Source: RGIG4140 sp045655105 (GTDB lineage Bacteria; Pseudomonadota; Alphaproteobacteria; CAAHEQ01; UBA3637). Taken from it: a DNA stretch of 58,149 nt. This document shows positions 1 to 7,891 of the stretch, piece after piece. Below the pieces are notes generated by a model. The model saw only the letters and a program-made list of their open reading frames with translations, was not told the origin of the DNA and ran no database searches. Where the stretch lies: the NCBI GenBank assembly GCA_045655105.1, contig JAZOOQ010000014.1:1-58149 (forward strand), written 5' to 3'. The position numbers and the translations under genes are program-made. Each line of letters opens with the position of its first letter. Within the stretch, counting starts at the first letter, position 1.

Positions 1-2441
1 GCTGATACGTCATCACTGATTACATCATACCCAACGTTAATGCCAACACTTGGTCGGACTTTACCCAAATCCCAAGCGGTTTTTACGCCAGCAATTGCCG
101 TTAAGTAATCGCTTGAGGTGGCTTCAACCGTTGTTCCCAAAGTATCGGTATATCCTTCTTGTTTCACAGTAAGATATCTTAAGCCAACTTCTGGCGTGAT
201 GATAGCGTTTTCAAGCTTGATATCATACCCCGTCATCACTTGAACACCCCAAGAATCAACATCATAGTTAGCTGTACCCACGCTTGATAACACTTGCTTT
301 TGTTCATCATATTGACCGCGACTAAACGTTGTCAATCCACTTAACCACCAAGCGTTTGGTTGATAATGCGCTGAGATAAAGCCTGTGTTCGTATCCACCT
401 CTGTTCGTCGCAAATCTTCTTTTGCTGTTGTTTTGCTTGTGGCATATCCAACGCCAAGCGTTAAGGCGTCTGTGATTTCAGATTGAACGCCCAAGACTGC
501 ACCTTGGCTTCTTGCCTTAAAGCCATCCCCCATCGTGGACTTTGTTTTATCATAAAGCCCTTTAATGAATACTTTAGCACGCGGATTTTCTTCGCCTCCA
601 GAGTGCCCCTTCATGGATCCACCCTTTATTTCACCTCTAATAACTTTACTAATAGCCCCAATATGGTTGTTTGTCAAAGCTTGAGGAGTTGGTTGTTTGC
701 TAGATCCAATGGCTTTTAACGTTTTCTTTGCTTTTGAAATTTCTCCTTGATGAGTGGATTGCAACATTTTTAAAAGGGAACTTTTGGCTTCTTCAAATAG
801 TTTATTTTGAGTTAAAGTATCATTTGATTGATTAATTGCATTAAATATTTCTTGTTCATCAGAATTAAAGGAAACAGAACTTGATTTGTTTGCATCTTCA
901 GCTTTTACAAATATTTTTCCATTTTCTTGTAAGATGAAATCATATAACAAGCTTTCTGTGATTATATCAATAGAGCTTATTTTGCTAATATTATCACTGA
1001 TAATAAAGTCATATTCACCTGTTGTTAATTCATCTGTGACTATAATATCTAATTTATTTCCAGAACCAAAAGAAACTGAATTAGCTTCAATTGTTGAATG
1101 ATTGAGAATAATTTTTAATAAAACATTATTTCCAAAAGAAATAGAGCCATTAGCTTTTATTCCCTTATTTTCAAATATAACCTGACTATTATCTTCAATT
1201 TTTATATCATTTGAAATATGTATAGATCCGTTTCCATGTGTGTTAAATAATGTATTTTCCCCCATATAAATGGATTCAATAGTCATTGGGTTATCAGTTA
1301 AAGATTTTAATGTTAAAGACCCTTTTGAAATTTCAATTTTTTTTGCAGAGGCATCTGTCATTGTTAAATGAGTTAAAGTTGAGCTTCCTTTTTGAATATC
1401 CCATGAGTCATTAGAGGTTGTTTGGTTAGGGATAAATGTTCCTAAAGCATTATTTCCATAAATATTATTTACAGAAACATTCTTAAGGTTTAGTATGGTT
1501 GTTGTAACATTTGCTTGCATGTTGATTTTATCTACTTCAGGATAATCAATGCCAATTAATCCTCCAGCATAAATATCAGAAGCAAAAATACCACCAGAAA
1601 TATTTATTGTTGATGTTTCAACTTGTGAAACTATTTTATTTTCCTGAGTTATATCATTGCTAAACTCGTATCCAGTTACTAAAACACTTCCACCACCATA
1701 AATATTTTGGTTAAACTGGCCACCAGATATATTTATGGTTGAATTTTTTATAGAGTCAACTAAATCAACATGTTGATCGCAATAAGCTTTTAAAATACTT
1801 CCACCATGTATAAATGAATCAAAAGCTCCGTTTGTTATTGTTAAATTTGCATTGTTAATTTCAAAATCAATTTTGGGAGCGTATGAAACATTATAACCCC
1901 TGTCTTTTATATAGTTCCCAGGGGTAACAACATTGTTATATGATTCTGTGGCTCTTCCCCATTCATCATCAAGAGGATAATCATCGTTATATGTTCCGCC
2001 ATTAATAACCAAATTTGTTTCTTCTGTAATTATTTTTAAACGGGTATTATCTGGAACAGGATTAGATTTAAAGCCATTTGCATGTCGGCTTCCGCCAACA
2101 ACTTCGCCAGAAACTGTAACATTATTTAAATTAGTGTTTATAGAGTCAAATTCATAAGTAAAATCACCCGTAGCATAACTTTGTGTAAATTGAGTATAAT
2201 TACCACCAATAATTCGGCCATAATTTGCATTGTCTGATACATTTAATGTGATGGATGTTTTTGTTTCATCAACATCTGTGACTGCACCATTAATACCACC
2301 ATAGAGATTAGCTGCATATAATTTTGAAGAACTAAAAAATAAAGGGCTTAAAATTGCTAAATTTATAAGCATGCATTTTTTTAAAATGTTTAAATATCGT
2401 TTTTTGAGCTCTTTAAGAGTGGTGCGTGATGAATGAAACAT
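1..2441 (-). CDS. Autotransporter adhesin (type V secretion), C-terminus cut by window edge
   Basis: An open frame of 813 codons runs from an ATG at 2441 off the left edge, so the stop is not seen. A strong AGGAGG sits 7 bases before the ATG. The N-terminus is a long Sec signal (basic residues 8-22, hydrophobic core about 24-40, likely cleavage after LYA near residue 43). Residues about 50-330 carry repeated short units of the type INISGG-x-F/Y followed by IYGGG or IYAGG (for example near residues 234-255 and 275-294), typical of beta-helical passengers. From about residue 620 the sequence alternates aromatic beta strands (GLYDKTKS, LGVGYATSKT, VMTGYDI, GLRYLTVK) as in the outer-membrane beta barrel that secretes the passenger. 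Some 190 barrel residues are visible, so roughly the last 80-100 should lie outside. Role as adhesin is inferred; the ligand is unknown. Confidence 0.88.
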   Translation of the reverse strand, partial: MFHSSRTTLKELKKRYLNILKKCMLINLAILSPLFFSSSKLYAANLYGGINGAVTDVDETKTSITLNVSDNANYGRIIGGNYTQFTQSYATGDFTYEFDSINTNLNNVTVSGEVVGGSRHANGFKSNPVPDNTRLKIITEETNLVINGGTYNDDYPLDDEWGRATESYNNVVTPGNYIKDRGYNVSYAPKIDFEINNANLTITNGAFDSFIHGGSILKAYCDQHVDLVDSIKNSTINISGGQFNQNIYGGGSVLVTGYEFSNDITQENKIVSQVETSTINISGGIFASDIYAGGLIGIDYPEVDKINMQANVTTTILNLKNVSVNNIYGNNALGTFIPNQTTSNDSWDIQKGSSTLTHLTMTDASAKKIEISKGSLTLKSLTDNPMTIESIYMGENTLFNTHGNGSIHISNDIKIEDNSQVIFENKGIKANGSISFGNNVLLKIILNHSTIEANSVSFGSGNKLDIIVTDELTTGEYDFIISDNISKISSIDIITESLLYDFILQENGKIFVKAEDANKSSSVSFNSDEQEIFNAINQSNDTLTQNKLFEEAKSSLLKMLQSTHQGEISKAKKTLKAIGSSKQPTPQALTNNHIGAISKVIRGEIKGGSMKGHSGGEENPRAKVFIKGLYDKTKSTMGDGFKARSQGAVLGVQSEITDALTLGVGYATSKTTAKEDLRRTEVDTNTGFISAHYQPNAWWLSGLTTFSRGQYDEQKQVLSSVGTANYDVDSWGVQVMTGYDIKLENAIITPEVGLRYLTVKQEGYTDTLGTTVEATSSDYLTAIAGVKTAWDLGKVRPSVGINVGYDVISDDVS

Positions 2442-2558
2442 GGTGTGCCTCCTGAAAAATAAATTAAGATAATTTTATCCCTTTGTTAATGTTAAAAGAG
2501 GTAATTTTAAAAACACAATAATTGTTTTATATCCTAAAGTTCCCCCATTTATACTTTA

Positions 2559-2567
2559 ATTATAGCA
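2559..2567 (-). promoter_or_regulatory. Extended -10 promoter for the autotransporter gene
   Basis: On the minus strand the sequence reads TGCTATAAT, a perfect -10 box with a TG extension. No good -35 box lies 17 bases upstream, as is common for extended -10 promoters. The predicted start leaves a 5' leader of roughly 110 bases. The 281-base gap between this gene and the next contains otherwise only AT-rich sequence and a terminator. Confidence 0.5.
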
Positions 2568-2674
2568 TATGTTTCTATGTTTTGTATTGAAAAAAATTTT
2601 AAAATATATTTTTTTTATAATTTTTTGTTTAATATAAATCTTTTATCAAAACTCGAAAATATTTAAAATAAAAA

Positions 2675-2700
2675 AATCCCCTCTTGAAGAAGAGGGGATT
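2675..2700 (-). terminator. Intrinsic terminator of the OmpA-family gene
   Basis: An 11-bp perfect stem (AATCCCCTCTT and its complement) with a 4-base loop is followed on the minus strand by seven T residues. It lies 23 bases beyond the stop codon of the OmpA-family lipoprotein gene. Confidence 0.9.
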
Positions 2701-2722
2701 TGTCTTATCAATGAAATTAAAA

Positions 2723-3367
2723 TTAATTTTTATTGATTAAGAAGATTTCAACGCGTCTATTTTGCTCTCTTCCTTGTGCTGTTGCATTTGATGCAATTGG
2801 ATTTTGAGGGCCAAGGCCATCTGTGATGATTCTGTCAGCTGAAACCCCTTGCAATCTTAAATAGTTGGAAACAGCGTTGGCTCTGCGCAATGAAAGAGTG
2901 TTATTGTAAGCAGCTGATCCTGTGTTATCCGTGTAACCCACGATTTGAACCATTGTTTTGTTATATTCTTTGATAACTTTGGCAATGGAATTGAGGGTAG
3001 GGGTAAATCCTGGTTGAATGGTGGCTTCATTTGTGCCAAATGTAATGTTTCCTGGCATAATGAGTTGAACTTGACCATTTTGTGAAACAACTTGAACACC
3101 TGTTCCAACCAATTCTTGGCGCAATTTTTTAGCTTGGGCATCCATATAAGCGCCTGTTCCAACGCCAACAAGTGCTCCAGCACCAGCCCCAATGAGAGCG
3201 CCTTTTTTACCGCCGACTAATGCACCGATACCTGCACCAGCGGCTGTGCCGATTCCTGTTCCCCATGCTGTTTTGGAAACTTGACTTTCACCAGTATATG
3301 GATTTGTGGCGCAAGCTGATAAAAACGAGGCTAAAACAAGAGAAAGAGTTGCTTTTTTTATATTCAT
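2723..3367 (-). CDS. OmpA-family lipoprotein with glycine zipper (YiaD/Pal-like)
   Basis: The 214-residue product has a lipoprotein signal with lipobox LSAC (Cys19), so it should be lipidated by Lgt (encoded at 17756) and anchored in the outer membrane. Residues about 36-78 form a glycine-zipper segment rich in GxxxG, which inserts in or packs against membrane. Residues about 105-214 are an OmpA C-terminal domain, with GYTDNTGS and the LSLRRA arginine pair used to bind diaminopimelate in peptidoglycan. It probably ties the outer membrane to the wall. The overall plan matches YiaD rather than true Pal. A good ribosome binding site (AAAGGA) precedes the ATG. It is a single gene with its own terminator. 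Confidence 0.87.
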   Translation of the reverse strand: MNIKKATLSLVLASFLSACATNPYTGESQVSKTAWGTGIGTAAGAGIGALVGGKKGALIGAGAGALVGVGTGAYMDAQAKKLRQELVGTGVQVVSQNGQVQLIMPGNITFGTNEATIQPGFTPTLNSIAKVIKEYNKTMVQIVGYTDNTGSAAYNNTLSLRRANAVSNYLRLQGVSADRIITDGLGPQNPIASNATAQGREQNRRVEIFLINKN

Positions 3368-3400
3368 TTTTCTATCCTTTCTAATAAAATATGACTTAAG

Positions 3401-4489
3401 TTAAAAAATTTCTTTTTTAAGTTGTTCTCTATATTGATCCAAAGAAATCAATACGGGTTTTTTATTTTTTTGTTTTTTAGTTACTGTATGCCAAAATGTC
3501 CACCCATTGCAAGAAATAATTCCTTGTAAAGAAGCGGCAACTTGATGGATTGAGCCGTGATGAGTGCCAGAATGTATGGTGCCATCTGCTCTGATAATGG
3601 CTGAAAATTTTTGTTTAATATCAAAAATTTTTTGACCAGGTTTTAAAAGCCCATGCTCAAGTAAAGATCCAAAAGGTATTTTAGGTTCCGCTTTTTTAGG
3701 TTGAATAGGGTCGAATATGTGGCATTCAGAAGAAGGGCGTATACAGGCCAATCTTTTTTTTGCATATTTAATATAGGTTTCATCCTTTTCAATGCCAATA
3801 TATCTGCGGCCAAGTTTTTTGGCAACAGCGCCTGTTGTTCCAGTTCCAAAAAAAGGATCTAAAACAATATCGCCTGGGTTGGTAGATGCTAATAAAATAC
3901 GATAGAGAAGGCATTCTGGTTTTTGAGTGGTATGAACTTTTTTCCCAGCTTCGTTTTTCAATCGTTCTGGCCCGTTACAAATTGGCAACAACCAGTCAGA
4001 TCGCATTTGAATATCGTCATTAAAGGCTTTCATGCTTTCATAATTGAATGTATATTTCGCTTTTTCTGATTTTGCGCACCAAAGAAGCGTTTCATGTGCA
4101 TTAGCAAAGCGTGTTCCTTTAAAATTAGGCATTGGGTTTGTTTTAACCCAAACGATATCATTTAAAATCCAAAATTTTAAATTTTGTAAATGATATCCAA
4201 CCCTATAAATATTATGATAGGAACCAATAATCCAAATGGTTCCATTTTCTTTTAAAATACGTTTAGCTTCTGTTATCCAATTGAGTGTAAAAGAATCATA
4301 AGCATCAAAACTATCAAATTTATCCCAATCATCTGTGACTGCGGCAACATGAGTAGCATCTGGACGCAACAAATTACTTCCAAGTTGCATATTATAAGGC
4401 GGATCAGCAAAGATAACATCCACAGAGTTATCTGGCATTTTTTTCATAACTTCGATGCAGTCGCCTTTAATAATAGTGTTTGTTCTCAT
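3401..4489 (-). CDS. ccrM: Cell-cycle-regulated adenine DNA methyltransferase CcrM
   Basis: This 362-residue beta-class N6-adenine methyltransferase has DPPY (residues 29-32) first and the SAM-binding DPFFGTGTTG near residue 218, the order of the beta class. It matches Caulobacter CcrM along its length, including FWILNDIVW, NPMPNFKGTRFANAHE and the C-terminal RAMA DNA-binding domain with ACNGW-like CNGWTFWH. CcrM methylates GANTC behind the replication fork and times cell-cycle transcription in alphaproteobacteria. I chose the ATG at 4489, giving MRTNTIIKGDC, because GGGAG lies 6 bases upstream; an ATG at 4522 would add 11 residues without a ribosome binding site. It is divergent from secG. 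Confidence 0.95.
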   Translation of the reverse strand: MRTNTIIKGDCIEVMKKMPDNSVDVIFADPPYNMQLGSNLLRPDATHVAAVTDDWDKFDSFDAYDSFTLNWITEAKRILKENGTIWIIGSYHNIYRVGYHLQNLKFWILNDIVWVKTNPMPNFKGTRFANAHETLLWCAKSEKAKYTFNYESMKAFNDDIQMRSDWLLPICNGPERLKNEAGKKVHTTQKPECLLYRILLASTNPGDIVLDPFFGTGTTGAVAKKLGRRYIGIEKDETYIKYAKKRLACIRPSSECHIFDPIQPKKAEPKIPFGSLLEHGLLKPGQKIFDIKQKFSAIIRADGTIHSGTHHGSIHQVAASLQGIISCNGWTFWHTVTKKQKNKKPVLISLDQYREQLKKEIF

Positions 4490-4505
4490 CCTTTTCTCCC
4501 AAAAC

Positions 4506-4520
4506 GATAACAATGTTATC
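4506..4520. promoter_or_regulatory. 15-bp palindrome at the ccrM transcription start
   Basis: GATAAC-AAT-GTTATC is a perfect inverted repeat placed just downstream of the predicted ccrM -10 box and upstream of its ribosome binding site. Its position fits an operator for a dimeric repressor; the regulator is unknown. An mRNA hairpin near the 5' end is the alternative. Confidence 0.4.
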
Positions 4521-4527
4521 ATAATAA

Positions 4528-4556
4528 TAAATAAAAAGTAACTAAAATTTTAACAA
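4528..4556 (-). promoter_or_regulatory. Candidate ccrM promoter
   Basis: On the minus strand TTGTTA, 17 bases and TATTTA are spaced correctly for a housekeeping sigma factor. The -10 box is weak. A TTAA pair with 6 rather than 7 intervening bases (4550-4563) overlaps it; this falls short of the CtrA consensus TTAA-N7-TTAA. Confidence 0.4.
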
Positions 4557-4609
4557 AACTTAAAAAAAAGAAACTTTTTTTCATAAGAGCGATAAAATGT
4601 TTTTTAGGC

Positions 4610-4638
4610 TTGCAAAAAAAATAAATTTAAGCTAGAAT
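4610..4638 (+). promoter_or_regulatory. Promoter of secG-kdsA-eno
   Basis: TTGCAA, a 17-base spacer and TAGAAT lie 55 bases before the secG start. The arrangement matches most other promoters read in this window. Confidence 0.65.
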
Positions 4639-4692
4639 GCACCCGTTTAAAACTTTTTGAAGAAGTTTTTCTTTTATTTTATAGGAAAAAAG

Positions 4693-4992
4693 ATGCAAAC
4701 ATTTATTTTGACTATTCATATTATTTTAGCAATTTGTATAACTATTTTTGTTTTGTTGCAACGCTCTGAAGGGGGCGCTCTGGGTGCTCTTGGCGGTGGT
4801 CAAGGCGGTGCTGGGCTTTTCACTTCACGTCAAGCTGGTAATTTTCTTTCAAGGATGACAGCTTATTGCTTTGCTGCGTTTATTGTAACAAGTTTAACGC
4901 TTGTTATTATGGCCAAAAATGGTAATGAAGTTGAAAAGATTAGCATTGTGCCAACACAAAATATTGCTAGTGAAACAACTTCAGAAAAATAG
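4693..4992 (+). CDS. secG: Preprotein translocase subunit SecG
   Basis: The 99-residue protein has two membrane helices (about residues 3-22 and 50-73) flanking a glycine-rich cytoplasmic loop with LLQRSEGG and LGALGGGQGG, the SecG signature. It assists SecYE and SecA in exporting proteins across the inner membrane. The ATG at 4693 is preferred, as SecG starts right before its first helix and AGGAAAAAAG precedes this codon; an in-frame ATG at 4657 would add 12 residues. The charged tail after residue 75 is not conserved. It is the first gene of secG-kdsA-eno, 8 bases before kdsA. Confidence 0.93.
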   Translation: MQTFILTIHIILAICITIFVLLQRSEGGALGALGGGQGGAGLFTSRQAGNFLSRMTAYCFAAFIVTSLTLVIMAKNGNEVEKISIVPTQNIASETTSEK

Positions 4993-5000
4993 GGGAATCA

Positions 5001-5834
5001 ATGCAAAAAGAAATTCAGGTTGCAAACCTTAAAATTTCAAATGACAAGCCGTTCACATTGATTGCGGGGCCTTGTCAGATGGAAAGTGCAGCTCATGGCA
5101 TGGAAATGGCTGAGGCACTTGTTTCTTTAACAGATAAATTAAATATGCCGTTTATTTTTAAAGCTTCATTTGATAAAGCAAATAGAACAAGTATTTCGGG
5201 TGTTCGTGGTATGGGGCTTGAAAAAGCAATGATGGCTTTTCAAGATATTAAAGATAAGCTTCATTGCCCAGTTATAACGGATATTCATGAGCCTTTTCAA
5301 TGCGATATAGCTGCTCAAGTTGTTGATGTATTGCAAATTCCAGCATTTTTGTGCCGTCAAACAGACTTGTTGGTTGCAGCTGGGAAAACAAAAGCTGCTA
5401 TTAATGTGAAAAAAGGGCAGTTTTTGGCGCCATGGGATATGAAAAATGTGGCAGCTAAATTAGAAAGCACGGGCAATCAAAATATTATGCTGACAGAGCG
5501 GGGTGCTTCATTTGGATATAACACATTGGTTGTTGATATGCGTTCTCTTCCAATTATGAAGCAAACAGGTTACCCAGTTATTTTTGATGCAACGCATTCT
5601 GTGCAACAACCTGGAGGTCAAGGAACTTCAAGTGGTGGGCAAAGAGAGTTTGCTCCAGTATTGGCAAACGCTGCGATTACAACGGGTATTGCTGGTGTTT
5701 TTATTGAAACGCATGAAACACCTGATACTGCGCCAAGTGATGGGCCAAACATGATCCCATTAAATCAAATGGAAAATGTTTTGAAAACATTAAAGGCATA
5801 TGATGAAATTGCCAAAGGATTCAAAAAAGATTAA
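5001..5834 (+). CDS. kdsA: 3-deoxy-D-manno-octulosonate 8-phosphate synthase
   Basis: KdsA condenses phosphoenolpyruvate with arabinose 5-phosphate to make KDO-8-phosphate for lipopolysaccharide. At 277 residues it is full length. Motifs include FKASFDKANRTS, DIHEPFQ, NVKKGQFLAPWDM and FDATHSVQQPG. The phrase AGPCQMES carries Cys25 at the position that ligates a divalent metal in class II KdsA (as in Aquifex); the E. coli-type enzyme has Asn there, so I infer a metal-dependent enzyme. It uses PEP, which the next gene product, enolase, makes. The start is set by AGGGGA just upstream. Confidence 0.96.
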   Translation: MQKEIQVANLKISNDKPFTLIAGPCQMESAAHGMEMAEALVSLTDKLNMPFIFKASFDKANRTSISGVRGMGLEKAMMAFQDIKDKLHCPVITDIHEPFQCDIAAQVVDVLQIPAFLCRQTDLLVAAGKTKAAINVKKGQFLAPWDMKNVAAKLESTGNQNIMLTERGASFGYNTLVVDMRSLPIMKQTGYPVIFDATHSVQQPGGQGTSSGGQREFAPVLANAAITTGIAGVFIETHETPDTAPSDGPNMIPLNQMENVLKTLKAYDEIAKGFKKD

Positions 5835-5875
5835 ATTGGTTTTTATTAATTTTAACTCAAGATAAGGAGAAAAAC

Positions 5876-7165
5876 ATGAGTGAAATTATTGATATTCAAG
5901 CAAGAGAAATTTTAGATTCACGCGGAACACCAACTGTTGAAGTTGATGTTGTTTTAGATGACGGTTCTTTTGGCCGTGCTGCTGTTCCAAGTGGCGCTTC
6001 AACAGGTGTTCATGAAGCTGTTGAATTGCGTGATGGTGATAAATCACGTTTTGGTGGTAAAGGTGTTTTAAAAGCAGTTAATGCTGTTAACACGGAAATT
6101 TATGATGCAATCGTTGGTATGCCAGCGGATGAACAAATCGAAATTGACCGTGAAATGATTGCTTTAGATGGTACAGAAAACAAAGGTCGTTTAGGCGCTA
6201 ATGCTATTTTAGGTGTTTCTTTGGCAATTGCTAAAGCTTCAGCTGAAAGCGCTGGGTTGCCACTCTATCGTTACATTGGTGGCACATTGGCTCATGTTTT
6301 ACCAGTTCCAATGATGAACATTTTAAACGGTGGTAAACATGCTGATAACCCAATTGATATTCAAGAATTTATGATTATGCCTGTTGGTGCTTCTTCATGT
6401 TCAGAAGCTATTCGTATGGGTGCTGAAATTTTCCAAGCTTTGAAAACAAACCTTAAAAAAGCTGGTATGAACACAAACGTTGGAGATGAAGGTGGTTTTG
6501 CTCCAAATATTGGTTCTGCAAAAGAAGCTTTAACATTTATCGTAAATGCTATTGAAACAGCTGGTTATAAACCAGGTGATGATGTTGTTTTGGCATTAGA
6601 TGCTGCTTCATCTGAATTCTATGGTGAAGATGGTAAATATCACTTAGAAGGTGAAGGTAAAGTTTTAACATCAGCTGAACTTGTTAAATACTATGAAGAA
6701 CTCGTTAACGAATTCCCAGTTATGTCTATCGAAGATGGTATGGCAGAAGACGATTGGGAAGGTTGGGATATGCTCACAAAAACATTGGGTTCACGTATCC
6801 AACTCGTTGGTGATGACTTGTTTGTAACAAACACAAAACGTTTGAAAATGGGTATTGAACGCAAAGTTGCTAACTCAATCTTAATCAAAGTTAACCAAAT
6901 CGGTTCTTTAACAGAAACATTGGAATCTGTTGATATGGCTCATAGAGCAGGTTACACAGCTGTTTTATCTCACCGTTCAGGGGAAACAGAAGATGCAACA
7001 ATTGCTGATATCGCTGTTGCAACAGGTTGTGGTCAAATCAAAACAGGTTCATTGTCACGTTCAGATCGTTTGGCAAAATACAACCAATTGATCCGTATTG
7101 AACAAGAATTAGGTGATACAGCTGTTTATGCTGGTCGTTCAATTTTTGCAACAAAACAAAAATAA
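5876..7165 (+). CDS. eno: Enolase
   Basis: Enolase (429 residues) interconverts 2-phosphoglycerate and phosphoenolpyruvate in glycolysis. The N-terminal IQAREILDSRGTPTVEVD, the catalytic loop SGASTGVHEA, GDEGGFAPN with the acid-base Glu, the catalytic lysine in ILIKVNQIGS and SHRSGETED are all present. AAGGAG lies 6 bases before the ATG. Codon use is strongly biased towards GGT, GCT, CGT and AAC compared with neighbouring genes, as expected for high expression. It ends the secG operon and is followed by a terminator. Confidence 0.97.
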   Translation: MSEIIDIQAREILDSRGTPTVEVDVVLDDGSFGRAAVPSGASTGVHEAVELRDGDKSRFGGKGVLKAVNAVNTEIYDAIVGMPADEQIEIDREMIALDGTENKGRLGANAILGVSLAIAKASAESAGLPLYRYIGGTLAHVLPVPMMNILNGGKHADNPIDIQEFMIMPVGASSCSEAIRMGAEIFQALKTNLKKAGMNTNVGDEGGFAPNIGSAKEALTFIVNAIETAGYKPGDDVVLALDAASSEFYGEDGKYHLEGEGKVLTSAELVKYYEELVNEFPVMSIEDGMAEDDWEGWDMLTKTLGSRIQLVGDDLFVTNTKRLKMGIERKVANSILIKVNQIGSLTETLESVDMAHRAGYTAVLSHRSGETEDATIADIAVATGCGQIKTGSLSRSDRLAKYNQLIRIEQELGDTAVYAGRSIFATKQK

Positions 7166-7176
7166 GAAAAAAACTA

Positions 7177-7208
7177 AAACACCCGTGCCTGTTTGGTGCG
7201 GGTGTTTT
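7177..7208 (+). terminator. Intrinsic terminator after eno
   Basis: AACACCCG pairs with CGGGTGTT around a loop, followed by six T residues, 12 bases after the eno stop codon. Confidence 0.85.
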
Positions 7209-7261
7209 TTATTCTGATTTTTTTTTGATTAAAACTTAAATAGCTTAATTTATCTTATTGA

Positions 7262-7795
7262 TTAATCAAAATAATTTTCTGTATTTAAAGGTGTAACATC
7301 TAATGCTTCTTTAGCGATTGTATAAGAAAATCCAGCTCTTGCTAAAGCAGCCATATCTTTTTGATAGAATAAAGAAGCATCTTTGCTTCGAAATTGTCCT
7401 TTTTTATGTTTTTTCAACCAGTTAGTTGCTCTTGTTAAATCAGAACATGAATTTTCTTCATCAAAAGAATTTAAATAAAGAGAGATAGATTGTTCAGAAA
7501 GACCGTCTTGTTTTAATTTATTTAAGATAAAAGATTTTGATTTTCCAGCATTTGAAAGTCTACGCACTTGATTTTGAATAACACGATCATCATTAATATA
7601 GCCTAGATCAGTCATTTTTTGGATAACTTCATCAATTAATAAATTAATATTATCCGGGATAATATTTCCTTTTAATCTTTCTTTTTGAACGCGTTTTTCT
7701 AACATTTTTTTAGTTTTAAAACGAGAGGATTCAAATCGTTCAAGATAAAAAAGAGTTATGTTGTAAAGTCTTGTTTTTGTGATTTGCTTTGTCAT
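7262..7795 (-). CDS. recX: RecX family regulatory protein
   Basis: The 177-residue protein is made of repeated three-helix units with the RecX pattern: LERFESSRFKTKKML near residue 17, LIDEVIQKMTDLGYINDDR near residue 52 and NAGKSKSFILNKLKQDGLSE near residue 82. RecX binds RecA filaments and limits strand exchange and the SOS response. recA itself is not in the window. AAAGGA precedes the ATG. The gene is divergent from hslO and their promoters share a -35 region. Similarity is at family level, so the symbol is likely rather than certain. Confidence 0.8.
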   Translation of the reverse strand: MTKQITKTRLYNITLFYLERFESSRFKTKKMLEKRVQKERLKGNIIPDNINLLIDEVIQKMTDLGYINDDRVIQNQVRRLSNAGKSKSFILNKLKQDGLSEQSISLYLNSFDEENSCSDLTRATNWLKKHKKGQFRSKDASLFYQKDMAALARAGFSYTIAKEALDVTPLNTENYFD

Positions 7796-7815
7796 GTGTT
7801 TTTCCTTTAAAAAGA

Positions 7816-7866
7816 AGTTTAAAATACTTTTTAATCATTGACAAGAAAAAACCTTTTTATCATAAT
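7816..7866. promoter_or_regulatory. Overlapping back-to-back promoters of recX and hslO
   Basis: On the plus strand TTGACA (7838-7843), 17 bases, CATAAT (7861-7866) drives hslO. On the minus strand TTGTCA (7844-7839), 17 bases, TAAACT (7821-7816) drives recX. The two -35 boxes lie on the same six bases, so both promoters cannot be occupied at once. Confidence 0.65.
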
Positions 7867-7891
7867 ATAAAAAAATCATAAGGAGTATAAA

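Noticed and set aside
483..1101. Plus-strand open frames at 483-719 and 886-1101
   Set aside because: Both are antisense to the autotransporter frame, which has a clear signal, repeats and barrel; neither has a ribosome binding site or recognisable motif.
2857..3192. A 111-codon minus-strand frame inside the OmpA-family gene
   Set aside because: It is an alternative frame of a gene with a convincing lipobox and OmpA domain, with no motif of its own.
4550..4563. CtrA binding site upstream of ccrM
   Set aside because: The TTAA boxes are separated by 6 bases, not 7, and AT-rich DNA makes such pairs common by chance.
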